From Funneliformis mosseae (Eukaryota; Glomeromycota; Glomeromycetes; Glomerales; Glomeraceae), in assembly GCA_910592005.1 (NCBI GenBank), contig CAJVPP010000381.1, forward strand, positions 1 through 34,201: DNA of 34,201 nt, written 5' to 3'. The translations under genes were made by a program, and so were the position numbers. Each line of letters opens with the position of its first letter. The first letter of the stretch is position 1. Positions 11,997 to 22,159 of this stretch are shown here, piece by piece. Under the pieces are notes generated by a model, which did no database searches, was not told the DNA's origin, and saw only the letters and a program-made list of their open reading frames with translations.

Positions 11997-12666
11997 TGAA
12001 ATTCTAACTTAATTTCAAAATAAATAAGTTAATCCATACAAAAAATGCACGGCGAATAAAGATTTGATAATAAAGAAAGCGTTGAACTTTTTATTTATAA
12101 CAGTTGAATTGTACCCGTATAATATTTGAATAACAATATTTCAATAAAAAATTTTTAATAATAATATTTACCTAATTATAATAATCACCTCATCTGTTTA
12201 ATGTTCTGATTAATTATTACTTTACGCGTGACAGTGAATCTATTATCTATAAATAAAATATAATAAGAGCGAACCCGTGTTTGCGTTAATTAATCATGTT
12301 ATTCATTTGTTTCGTATTTAACTAAAAAAATGAATCATTAATCGACCAAAGATATTCTATAGGCAACTAACGTGTGTCGTACTATACAATTCCAAGAATT
12401 ATATATATATATATATTTTTTTTTTGTTTATTACTAACTTTTTTTTTTAAAAAAAATTAATATTATTATTATTATTATTTAATACATATTTATTTACCGC
12501 CGCTGAAGATTTTTTTAGATATAATGGACACGAGTTATATATAATTTTTTTTACACAAAATGTGCACATTAGTTTATGGTAAAAAAATTACGTAAATAAT
12601 TTTCTTTACCGAAGTGGCCAAAAAAAAAATGAAGTGTGATTATGAACAGAAAATAAAAAAAAAAGC
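11997..12666. other. Convergent 3' region with no gene
   Basis: This lies between the stop codons of chorismate synthase (+) and the APSES factor (-). It contains AATAAA at 12055-12060 suitable for polyadenylation, a (TA)n run near 12401-12415 followed by poly-T, a (TAT)n run near 12462-12480, and one ACGCGT hexamer at 12224-12229. I see no coding sequence. Confidence 0.6.
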
Positions 12667-15600
12667 CTAAATGCTTTCGGAACCACGAACCTTATTCATA
12701 AAGGCTCCTATGTGGTCCCGGTTAAGTTCATTACTGTCGCTTTCAATGGCGCTAATTATGCTATCAACAAAATCATCTACTTTGTCGATGTCAAGTTTGC
12801 AACATGAAGCAATAATGCCTTTGTACTGCATCTCGGACCTGTCGGTGGTCTCAGCAAGAGCTGCAATCTCATCTTTAAGAAGTTCTTGATCAAGTGTATA
12901 CGCGGTAATTTGCGCCTGCAAACTCCTTATTTCTCCATCGATCATTTCATCAGCCGCAGATCTTGAAACTGCCGTGGTGGGATGAGCTGATAATGATGAT
13001 GACGGAACAGTATCATTTGGAGGGGTAATAATAATTTCTGGAAGCTTGCTTAGCGTTATTGAGGGTGAAGCAACTATTGTTGAAATGGTACTCGTTGACA
13101 CGTTATCATTTAGTGGAGAATCTGCTTTTGTTGTTGCTGATTGCGTTGTAGACGAAAACGGAGTTTCTACTGGTGGCAATTGAGTTGTGGATGATGAAAT
13201 CGAAGTAGATACTGATGGTGCAAAGATTGGGATTACAGATAATGAATCGTTTAAATCGTTCTCATTCGAATGTGAGAGTTTCTGACGCTTTCGTGGGGCA
13301 AGATCATCTTGATCCTCACGTTCTTTACGCAAAGCTGTTTCAAGGAATTTGATTCTTGTTTCAATTTCATCACATTCCTTTTCTTGTGAACGATACCATT
13401 GCACGTTTCTTTGTGCGTCAATAAGCTGCCTTGAGTTTTGATTAAACTGGCTTCGAGAATTGATTATTTGTTCATCTTTCGATTTAAGTTGTTCTATCCA
13501 TTCATTTTCCGCATCTTCAACAATTTTTTGAATAACTAAAGAAAAATAATTAATAAAATACATAAATAACGCGTTAATAATTCATAATGTTCGTATATTT
13601 ATCACAGTTTGGAAATCAATTGTTTACTTTCAACAACTTCTCTGTTTCTTTTACGCGGATTGGTATACGTAGTCGTATCTGACTGCATAAAGACATCATT
13701 TGTCATGTCTGTAGATTGAATTTGTCCATTCTAACCAAAGAGATCAGAACGTTAATATGAAAATGCATGTATGATGAAATGACGATTTAAATAAAATTAA
13801 CATACTTCTTGTAATTCATCAATTTCCATTTGTTCAGCGTTATTCGGACTATAATCTGAGGGTCGTAATCCTATTTTATTTTCAATCTGACGATTTGCAC
13901 CCATTTCTTGCAATTGTTGAGACATGTGAGATTGTTTTAATCTTGTAGCAAGATTTAGCGCCGTATCACCGTTATTATCCTGGATATTTAGTACTGCCGA
14001 GATATCAACGCTATGTGATGTTATCCACTCGTATAAACAATCCATGTAATATTTCGCTGGAGCGCAATGACCTTTGACGGCTCCACTCAATGCCAAATGA
14101 TGAAAGACAGAACGATTATCTTTATCTGTCAACGATATATTATCATGGAGAAGTTCTATTATAGAAGGAAAGGTTTGTGACTCGTAATTTGCCGTTGTTA
14201 AAACCGAGCGAATTAAAACAGATTCGCCATCATAATTAGGTTTTGTTGAGTTTGCACCCTTTGACAGTAATAATTCTACAACTTTTAAGCGACTTAAAGC
14301 AGCCGCCCAATGAAGAGAGGTGTGCCCACCTTCGTCTAGAACTATATCATAGTCTGTCGGTAATGGTGAACAAACTTGTGCGATGAGTTCAGGGATCGAA
14401 TTTGAATCTTCGTTGCAGTAAATAGCTAACAATATACTTCGAAGACGTTCCTCATCTTCGATTTCACTTATAGTTTGTATTGGCTCAGAAACTTCCGAAC
14501 GTGCAGTAGCTTCTTCATGACCATTATTATTATTATTGTTGTTGTTGTTGTTATTGTTGTCGTCGTTGTTGTTGTGGTTATTATTGTTGTTGTCGTCGCT
14601 GTTTTGGTTGTTATTATTATTAATGTTGTTGTTGTTGTTGCTGTTGTTATTGTTGTTGTTATTGTTGTTGTCGTTATTGTTGTCGTTATTGTTATCGTTA
14701 TTGTTGCTACTGCTGCTGCTACTGCTGCTGTTATTATTATTGTTATTGTTTTTATTTTTGTTTTTGTTATTGTTGTTGTTAATGTTGTTGTTATTTTTTT
14801 TGCTATTATTATTGTTGTTATTTACAGTTCCATTCGCTATAACATTTGCAACATTTGCATTTGCGGTATTATTACTAGTATTTTGATTACTTTGATTACT
14901 TTGATTACTTTGATTATTTTGATTGCTTTGATTACTTTGATTGCTTTGATTATTTTGATTATTTTGATTATTTAGCGCGTTTCTTCGACGTAGAGCAGCC
15001 ATCGCTTGTTCTTTTGTGGGCGTATAAGGAGAGGACGAATACGGTACATCGTGTTTAGGTGGTTGATAATCCAATAAAGGACGTAAAATTTCAAGAACAC
15101 CATATTGTTCAGCAAGTTCCTTGCCTCTTTCAAAAGGAACCCTAATAATCGATTAAATTCATAATGGAAAAATATTATAAGTAAAATTTTGTAATTAAAG
15201 TATTATTAAAGAAAGAAATTATGAAAATATTAAAAGATAAAAGAAATATTTCTACTTTCAAACCATTGTTTTGATCTCTGAAATTTCCGGTGATATCAAA
15301 AGGAGATATATTTCACACGTATAATTGAATAAAAACATACCAAGTACCCTGATATTTTCCATAACCACCCTGAACTTTTTCGTGTTCGCCGGTTAAGACT
15401 TCTTTTTCAATGATTTTGGTACGTTTTCCTTTTTCGAGGCCAGCGACTTTTAGGATTTGGGTGGCATTCAAGTATGAATCCGGTCGCCTTCTCATTACGG
15501 CGACATCCCTTATAAGAAACTCATATACCGGAACACCCGAGTAAACAGCCGAGTAAATAGGGCCGGCATTTGGTCTTGGAATTGGAGAGCTAACCTCTGA

Positions 15601-15753
15601 AGTACTCGGAATTGGTGTAGAAGGGGTACCAAGTAAAGATGGGATAGTTGCTGGTGATTTAGAAGGTGTACTCGCGTTATTTAAATTTTCATTTGAAGCG
15701 TCCGAAGACGACGTTTGAGCAGGTAATATGTTTGGTGATTTATTATTATCCAT
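12667..15753 (-). CDS. APSES-domain transcription factor with ankyrin repeats (Mbp1/Swi4/Res family)
   Basis: Four inferred exons, in coding order: 15753-15341, 15141-13806, 13730-13628 and 13535-12667, giving about 906 residues. The APSES/KilA-N DNA-binding domain spans about residues 66-162 across intron 1, with [20 protein letters not shown], then [17 protein letters not shown]. It is followed by an Asn-rich tract (about 193-344), a group of degenerate ankyrin repeats (about 405-565, including [20 protein letters not shown]), and a basic RKRQK element after a coiled coil in exon 4. The C-terminal segment resembles the dimerisation end of Res/Swi6 proteins ([18 protein letters not shown]). 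Family members form MBF/SBF complexes that bind ACGCGT or CACGAAA boxes and drive G1/S genes. One ACGCGT lies upstream at 16418. The exact orthologue (Mbp1 or Swi4 type) cannot be decided here. Confidence 0.93.
14522..14830 (-). repeat. Coding trinucleotide-type repeat encoding poly-Asn
   Basis: Long runs of TTG/TTA/TTT triplets on the + strand, read as AAC/AAT on the minus strand, encode Asn with scattered Ser, Asp and Lys between the APSES and ankyrin domains. A flanking block (14880-14970) is built on a TTTGATTAC-like 9-mer and encodes NQ(N/S) repeats. The reading frame stays open throughout, so length changes appear tolerated. Confidence 0.85.
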
Positions 15754-16074
15754 TCCGAATGTAAATTATTTCTAACACGTTTTATTAAAAAGTTTAAGAC
15801 AGTTGTAAAGGGGGGAGGGAGAAAATGTAGTTGGTCACCGAACAAAAACGTGAATTAAAAAAAAAAAAAAAAAAAAAAAAAATCGAGTGTGCGTGGGGTA
15901 TGAATTAACTAGCACGTAGGTGAGAAAATTTCAAGTGACACGAATCGTCACGAGCCATGCACGACTTACGGAATGATAAATTAACAAATAAAAAAATCGT
16001 TTATAAAATTTTATTGACTTTTTAGCACTAACATATAAAAATTTCGGTGTAAAGTTTAATATTAAGCATGATAT

Positions 16075-16095
16075 CGCATGAAAATATTTCATGCG
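16075..16095. promoter_or_regulatory. Perfect inverted repeat CGCATGAAA-ATA-TTTCATGCG
   Basis: Nine-base perfect arms around a three-base centre, 322-342 bases upstream of the APSES start codon. A further GCATG lies just before it at 16066-16070. The symmetry and spacing suit a dimeric DNA-binding protein. Which protein is unknown. Confidence 0.45.
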
Positions 16096-16417
16096 TTGTT
16101 TAATCGGTGACTTTTGTTTCGTGTCAAATAGCGAAATCTAGGTAAGGGGAAAGTCCGACGGGAGTCGCACAAACGGTATCATAATAAAACCTAGAATAGT
16201 ATAATTTTCCTCGAAAAAATATGCTCTCTCCAAATTTAGATCCAATTTCCTAAATACGTCAGTTGTAACGCGCAGATTGAAAAATAAAAACGACTTGAAT
16301 AGTAATCAATAGTAATCCTTATCTGCTAGTTTATCATGCCATACGCATAATAAAAGTTTAGAGAATAGCCAAATCGATATTCGATTAACATTCTTTGTGC
16401 TACTTTGAAATGATAAA

Positions 16418-16423
16418 ACGCGT
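16418..16423. promoter_or_regulatory. ACGCGT (MCB-type) hexamer
   Basis: This is the consensus bound by MBF complexes, and the gene about 665 bases downstream (minus strand) encodes an APSES factor of that family. Other ACGCGT copies at 12224, 13569, 19427, 19655 and 28350 are not in obvious promoters, so this could be chance. Confidence 0.3.
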
Positions 16424-16550
16424 CATTTTTTTTTTTTAACCAAATTTTGTTATGCTTGTTCTAAACAAGTAGATTTAAAGGACAGGACTTTGATTTTTAT
16501 TTATTATTTCCAAAAAATAAAAAAAAGTATTTACATGAAGAATGACTTTA

Positions 16551-17724
16551 TTACTTCTTTTCATTATCAAGTCTTATCAATAAATATTCAATTTCAACCT
16601 GCTTGGTCAAAGGAATAACCCATTTCTCATACAATTCAACAACTACATCTACTTTGATTTTTAAATGTTCTGAAGTTTGTAAATTATCTAAATTAATTTT
16701 ACCATGTTCTGTAATATCTTGACCGTATATTAAAGCTTTACGCCTAAGTCTTCTCAATAAAGCATCCTCAACTTTTTTGTTAGTTAACAAGGTTTCAAGT
16801 GCTTTAACATCTCGATTTTTAATGAATTCGATGTATTTATCTTGTGTTTCCGGATCACGAAATTTTGCCTCAGCAACGAACTTTCCTTCAAAATTAATGA
16901 AATTAATAATAATTTTTATAATTTTATATTAATTAATGAAAAATGATTTAACGGCATACCATAATGAATTCTTTGAGATAAAGCTTGAAGGCACTCGACA
17001 TCTCTGGTTGCCGCCGAACCATAATTTTGATCATCTCCTGGAGAACATAAAGAAGGAACGATGTTCTCGAGATAAAATTTCATTATTTTATTATTAAGAT
17101 TGATATTATTAGATTTAAGAATTTGGGGATACTTAAGGGGGGGGATAATCGGTTTCGGTAGGGATTCTGTGAACGGGTATTCATCGGGACTTTTTAAAAA
17201 AGGATGGGTAAAATAAAAATAAAAAATAAATATATTTTTGTTCCCTTGTTAATTTTCTTGAAGATGAATTTTTTAAAAAGATCCATACCTCTGATACCTT
17301 CTTACTTTTGCTACAAGTTTAAGAAAGTAAATTTAAAAATTTTTAAAGTTTCAAGGAAATTTCTTTAAAAATTTAAATCAAATAATTATGATGGGTAATT
17401 TAATTACCATGAACTTTCTCAACCTCACTCAAAAAATATTCAAGAAAACTTCCATCAAATCCATTGCTTTGCTCATATTTATACATCCCAGGCACATAAA
17501 TGTTTTTATTAATAGAATATTGTGCTCTTTCAATCAAAGCTAAAATGCAATGAAGAAAAAATTCAGCTCTATTAGGTTCTCATTGAACACCCGCAAAATA
17601 TTATTATTATTTTTTTTTTTGTTGACAACTAACCAAAGATTATAGTATCTTCGAGACGAATGAGTGTATCACGAAGCTTAGGAAGAGATATGCAATCTTC
17701 GGGGTCACCAGATATAAAATTCAT
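16551..17724 (-). CDS. ARO7: Chorismate mutase (fungal allosteric AroQ type, Aro7)
   Basis: Converts chorismate to prephenate, the committed step to Phe and Tyr. Five inferred exons in coding order: 17724-17634, 17539-17408, 17310-17289 (22 nt), 17189-16960 and 16885-16551. Phases agree throughout, giving 269 residues against 256 in yeast. Residues aligning with the yeast active site are all present: Arg18, Arg155, Lys166, Glu198, Thr252 and Glu256 (yeast 16, 157, 168, 198, 242, 246). The effector-site segment is also kept: Arg78-Arg79 (yeast Arg75-Arg76) and GDDQNYGSAATRD (133-145), one residue shorter than yeast. Tyr inhibition and Trp activation are therefore likely but inferred. The short exon is essential: without it the frame breaks and VRRYQ is lost. 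The gene is transcribed divergently from uS5m, with only 176 bases between start codons. Confidence 0.95.
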
Positions 17725-17900
17725 TTTTTATTTTTTTTCACGCTACCCTTCGAAAAAAGGGTTTGGATATTTTTATGATAAGAAAATTATATACTATTAA
17801 CAAAACCCAATATAGCTTAATTAAAAAATGAAAGCCGATATCGTCACGTGGAATAAAAAGTTCAATCTCATGAAAATTGATTTCAAAAATTTTTATTATT
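17725..17900. promoter_or_regulatory. Short bidirectional promoter, chorismate mutase / uS5m
   Basis: Only 176 bases separate the two divergent start codons. The interval contains an inverted pair ACCCTT/AAGGGT (17745-17762), just 20 bases upstream of the chorismate mutase ATG, and GTCACGTGG (17843-17851), about 50 bases upstream of the uS5m ATG. At least part of the regulatory DNA must be shared. Confidence 0.6.
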
Positions 17901-18860
17901 ATGAACTTGCTTACAAAAGTTCCATTTCATATTTCGCGGTCAAGAGTCGTAAACAATGTTCTTGTATATAACGCATGCAACTTCAAGAAATCTTTAACAT
18001 GTACTAGCGTTTATCAGTTTCGCCCACTTTCAACGAATCCTACGGAACCTAATGCTGCCGATATCAACAATAAAAAAAATAAAAAAGTCAGGTCGCTTCG
18101 CGTACAAGGACTTGACACATCCAACTTTCCTGACCTATCAAAGCTTGATCCGATTTTAGATGTACCAGGACCGATAGTTGATCCTCCATTTCCAGTTACT
18201 CGTCCTTCCGTGGTAATCACGGCACCGGAAACCGAAAGTGATGATATTGATGCCTTATCAATTGTCACCAGGCTCTCTCCTTCGGAAATTCGTGATTTAC
18301 AGAAACGAACTCTCATCATAAAGCGCGTTTCAAGTCAAACCGAAAAGGGCAGAATTCCTAGCATGTATGCGTTGGTGGTAGTAGGTAATGGCAAAGGGGT
18401 TGCTGGTTTTGGTGAGGGGAAACATGATGAGGTTCAAACTGCCATCAAAAAGGCTACTAATATAGCCATAAAAAGTCTAAGGTATTTTGAAAGGTATGAC
18501 GATAGAACCTTATATCATGATATAGAACATAAATTTCATGGAACCACGATAAAGTTATGGGCCAGACCTCCAGGTAAGTCATGATTAAATTAATTTAAAT
18601 TAAACGTTATTTTATTTCTTTATTCATTCATCAAATTATTTTTAGGTTTTGGTATAAGATGTAATCATTATATACATGAAGTTGCTAAATGCGTTGGCAT
18701 TCAAGATATTTCTGCAAAGGTTCATGGTTCTTGCAATGGAATGAATGTTATAAAATGCACCTTTGAAGCTTTAAATAGTCAAAACTTGCCTTCTGAAATT
18801 GCAAAATCTAGAGGAAAGAATCTGATGGACGTATACCATACTTACTATGGGACGAAATAA
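17901..18860 (+). CDS. MRPS5: Mitochondrial small-subunit ribosomal protein uS5m (MRPS5)
   Basis: Two inferred exons, 17901-18573 and 18646-18860, joined at a Gly codon, give 295 residues. The ATG at 17901 is chosen because the reading upstream of it has no other ATG in frame. The N-terminal 50 residues are Arg/Lys/Ser-rich and lack acidic residues, which fits a mitochondrial presequence. The S5 N-terminal RNA-binding fold is clear: TLIIKRVSSQTEKGRIPSMY, then ALVVVGNGKGVAGFGEGKHD and a helix with AIKKATNIAIKSL (about residues 133-195). The C-terminal S5 fold follows in exon 2 with SAKVHGSCNGMNVIKCTFEAL. In bacteria this protein acts at the mRNA entry site and in decoding accuracy. The mitochondrial role is inferred from the family and the presequence. 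Confidence 0.93.
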
Positions 18861-19145
18861 AAACAATTATTTAGAACAAATGTCTCATTGGTTCTTTAAT
18901 ACAATTATATTTTATTATTCAAATGTATTTGTTTTTTTTGAAATATAAATATATAATATAAATATCATATAATAAAAAACGTGTCATTTTATTCGGTTCA
19001 TAATGGTTTTCCAGAATTGGTAGAGAACATTCCAGAAATGTTAAACATACACATGATATTCATGATTTTCCCGATTTTATATGTACTGATGATGAATAAT
19101 TGAGGAGACTCTTTTTTTCTTTTTTTTTAGTTTTCCTAAAAGATC

Positions 19146-20140
19146 ATGTCATATCAAAACCCAGCGACCTTCTCACCATACACTCCACCTCCTGATGAAC
19201 AAAAATCGAATCGCAATTCCGTTCGATATGCACCGATTCCTAGTAGTAGTACAACTGCATCAACCTCTGCTTCTGCTTCTGCAAATCCCTTTGCCGGAGT
19301 TTATCGACAAACCGAACAATTACCTGATGGTCAAATAAAGATCAATAAATATGAGACGGGCTTGCCAATAAGGTAGGCGGTTTCTTATCATATAATTTCT
19401 CATTTATTAATTTGTTTTAACATATTACGCGTACTTGATTTAAATCCTGTATTTTTGATATAGAGTTGATATTGAAGCGGCTTTGGCTTATGCTCTGGGC
19501 TGTGTAACTGGTGAACACACTTTTCTAAAAAAAAATATATTAAATACATTTTGATTTATTGTTTATAATTTTTTTTTTTTAAAAAAAAAAAAACTTGTTT
19601 CTTGAAGGTGTCATGTTATTGATTATGGAACAAAAGAACGATTATGTTCGATTTCACGCGTGGCAGGTGAGAAATCAATTTACGAGAATAATTTTAATCG
19701 AAAATTTAATCAATTCAATTTTAGGTAATAATACGATTTGATTGAATAAACTAATTTTTTCTTTAATAAAGTCTTCCTTATTTTTCGCAACCATTTTTGT
19801 GAGTAATAATTAATTCCTATGTTAAAATTTATATTTATTTTATCAAATATTTACTAATATATTTTATATCTACATATTTTTTAGTTTTTCCATTTCATTA
19901 TACTTTTTATTAATTCGGTCCTAAGTTGGATCTTTGTGATCTTGGAGATCGGTTTAATTATTTTTCTTTGGTTGGTTAAAGATTATTCTTTTAACTCTAA
20001 TTTGAGAAATCAGCTTGTCAAGGATACTGAAATTATTATTTTATATTAGTTATCGAGCCTACGTGGATGGAATTACTTTGGAACGATTTGAAATGCCGAT
20101 TTTTGGTACTTTAGCCAGTACTTGGGTGGATAGCGAATAA
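19146..20140 (+). CDS. Small membrane protein of the DUF4870/UPF0132 (Tic20-like fold) family
   Basis: Six inferred exons: 19146-19372, 19464-19510, 19608-19666, 19772-19798 (27 nt), 19885-19970 and 20050-20140. All have GT..AG borders and consistent phases, giving 178 residues. Residues 1-75 are Pro/Ser/Thr-rich and probably disordered. The conserved part begins at ALAYALGCVTGVMLLIMEQK (82-101), then NDYVRFHAWQS (102-112), two further hydrophobic helices (about 113-130 and 132-150), and RFEMPIFGTLASTWVDSE at the end. That pattern and the conserved R-F-H-x-W-Q are typical of this uncharacterised family. The biochemical function is unknown. If intron 5 is retained, translation would stop early at 20049, giving an altered tail. 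Confidence 0.85.
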
Positions 20141-20521
20141 AATATTTAAAGAGAGATAATTTTGTGATTCCATTAGTTTTATTTATGACAAAAAGTTTGA
20201 AGGAAATTAATGTGTGCGTTTTACATTACCCATCTAAATTTGAAATACTGATAGCTTTATTTTTTTCTTGTATTATATTCGCAAGGGACAACCTTTCTCA
20301 TGCATTCATTTATCATGGTTCTTTATTATTATTTTAAATATATTTTGAGCAGATTTTCATTCTATTAAATAACCCTATTGATGTATTTATACTAACATTA
20401 CTTTGGACTTTGATATTCCTCTCAAAAATAAAATAAAATCATCATTAAAAGAATTCGTTTATCAATTTAATGCTTTATCGGAATTACAACCAAATATTAT
20501 TATGATTCCCTTATTTTCATA
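20141..20521. other. Convergent 3' region with no gene
   Basis: This AT-rich stretch lies between the stops of the membrane-protein gene (+) and the coiled-coil/LRR-like gene (-). AAAATAAAATAAAATC near 20426-20441 could serve polyadenylation of the plus-strand gene. I see nothing else. Confidence 0.5.
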
Positions 20522-22159
20522 TTAATCACGTCCACCAGCTAGCATCATAATCTTTGCATCATAATATCGTCGCGTTAAAATCTCTCTCAATGAGTCCTCT
20601 AATTCATCCTTAGAACCGACGATGTTGATATGGTTATTTACCGCGTAATGAAACATTAATTGTTGTCGAATCTCTAAAAGGTCCATGAATTGAACTTTTG
20701 ATGGGTCAACTTTCATTCCTTCTTTATGTTCAACACAATAGATTTCATTTCGTTTGATAAGATATTTGCGACATGATGAAGGAATAGAAAGTTGAGATAG
20801 GTCGGTGCTTTTTGTCTCGGAAACAAATTTACGAATTCCATGCATGGAAATAGAAGTGTCATTTAGAAGCAACACAATTAATTTTTCGAAAAGAACGAGA
20901 ATAACCACGGAATCATCATTTATCTTTTGATTTCCAGTGATATTCAAGAAGGTCAAATTACTTTTTAGTGCTACGAGATGAGACAAAGCCTCGTTCCCAA
21001 TTCCGGTACCTTCAATGACCAACTCATCCAAATTTCTAAGTCCTCGAAAGTTGTTAAAATAAGAATCTTCAATCGGCATGAAACTCAACTTCAAAGATTT
21101 TAAATATTGGAAGCCATTTGGCAAGCAAAACGCGGACACCAATCGATTAGTATTTTGTATAATGTGAAATTCCAAGCTATCATCAATAACGAATGTCTTA
21201 TTGATGATATCATGCCTAATCTTTTCGAAGGTATAGGTCAGGTCTAGTGACGTGACCGCCTCCACGGCACGGAATTCTTTGAGAACTTCATATTTCAAGA
21301 ATCCTATATCAAAAAATATTTAAACGAAATGTGCTAAATTTTAGGTGGAAGACATATTTAATTTCAATCTTAACAAAATACCTGATTCTTCAAGCCATCC
21401 ATAGATCTGATTAAGCGCGGGTAATTCACCATCAACCAGGGTTTCCTCCTTGAATCTATTGACAACGTCTTGATTTGTAATTCTGACCAAGCGTCTCAAT
21501 AATTTGTTGATAGACGTGTAGTCACCATCGATGTAAATCGGCCCATATAAGTCGTTCTTGTAACTTAGAGCCATATCTTTAAAGAACGATACATTTATTA
21601 TTAAATAAAAATAAATATGCACGAATGTTAATGGTAGATACTCACATTTAGTTCTTTCAAGTGCCTTTTCCGATTCCTGACAAGATTTCTGACTTTCTTC
21701 TCTAAGTTTCTGATATTCATCTATTTGTCTCCTCAATTCGGCTTCAAGTTGTTCGATTCTTTGCTTATATGCATCGACGTTAATAATATGACCGGTTTCA
21801 TTCTTGATCCTTTTCATCGGTGAAATCATCTCATCATCATAAGCGGTCTGAGACCCGTTAACGGACACAGTTTTGGAACTCTTTGTAATACTTGACATTT
21901 TGTTACTCTCGAATTGTTGTGCAAAATAAGGTGTCAAATTCTCCTTGCTACCAAAAGGCTTACCAGGAGTATTACGAAGTATACTCGAAGTTCTAGCTTG
22001 TGAAGGGCTGCGGATACGCGCATTTGACAAAATATTAAAAGGCGTTAAATCCATATCGTCACCGAGGGTACGTTTGTTACTTTTACGCGAAGTTGGAACA
22101 TTATTTTCATCATGGTAAGAATTGATATGAACCTTGGAAGGTGTGTTTGAAATATTCAT
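20522..22159 (-). CDS. Unrecognised protein: CDK-site-rich N-terminus, coiled coil, LRR-like C-terminus
   Basis: Three inferred exons in coding order: 22159-21646, 21576-21382 and 21303-20522, giving 496 residues. I cannot name it. The N-terminal 125 residues are polar with several S/T-P sites, including NTPGKP and SPMKR, which match the S/T-P-x-K/R preference of cyclin-dependent kinases, and basic patches that could be an NLS. About residues 130-172 form a Glu/Gln/Arg-rich coiled coil. A compact domain follows (DLYGPIYIDGDYTSINKLLRRL..., about 180-240). The C-terminal part has leucine-rich-repeat-like helices and strands (LKSLKLSFMPIED, LDELVIEGTGIGNEALSHL, LTFLNITGNQKINDDSVVIL, LIVLLLNDTSISMHGI), each about 24-26 residues. 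A cell-cycle or chromatin role is only a guess from the CDK-type sites. Confidence 0.75.

Larger units (their letters stand above)
15754..16550. promoter_or_regulatory. APSES-gene upstream region
   Basis: About 800 bases between the APSES start codon and the chorismate mutase stop. It contains a 26-base poly-A run (15857-15882), an inverted pair GTGAC/GTCAC at 15935-15951, a perfect 9-bp inverted repeat at 16075-16095 and an ACGCGT hexamer at 16418-16423. CACGTAGGT at 15913-15921 also occurs at 9400-9408. No gene is visible. The promoter of the APSES gene should be here. Confidence 0.5.

Noticed and set aside
14475..14975. Long plus-strand open frames encoding poly-Val, poly-Leu and poly-Ile
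   Set aside because: They are the complement of the poly-Asn repeat in the APSES gene. The minus-strand frame has conserved domains on both sides.
17160..17240. Extension of chorismate mutase exon 4 upstream to an earlier acceptor (ACAAG near 17250)
   Set aside because: It would insert an IFIFYFYFT-like stretch alien to the family. The 22-nt micro-exon restores the conserved sequence exactly.
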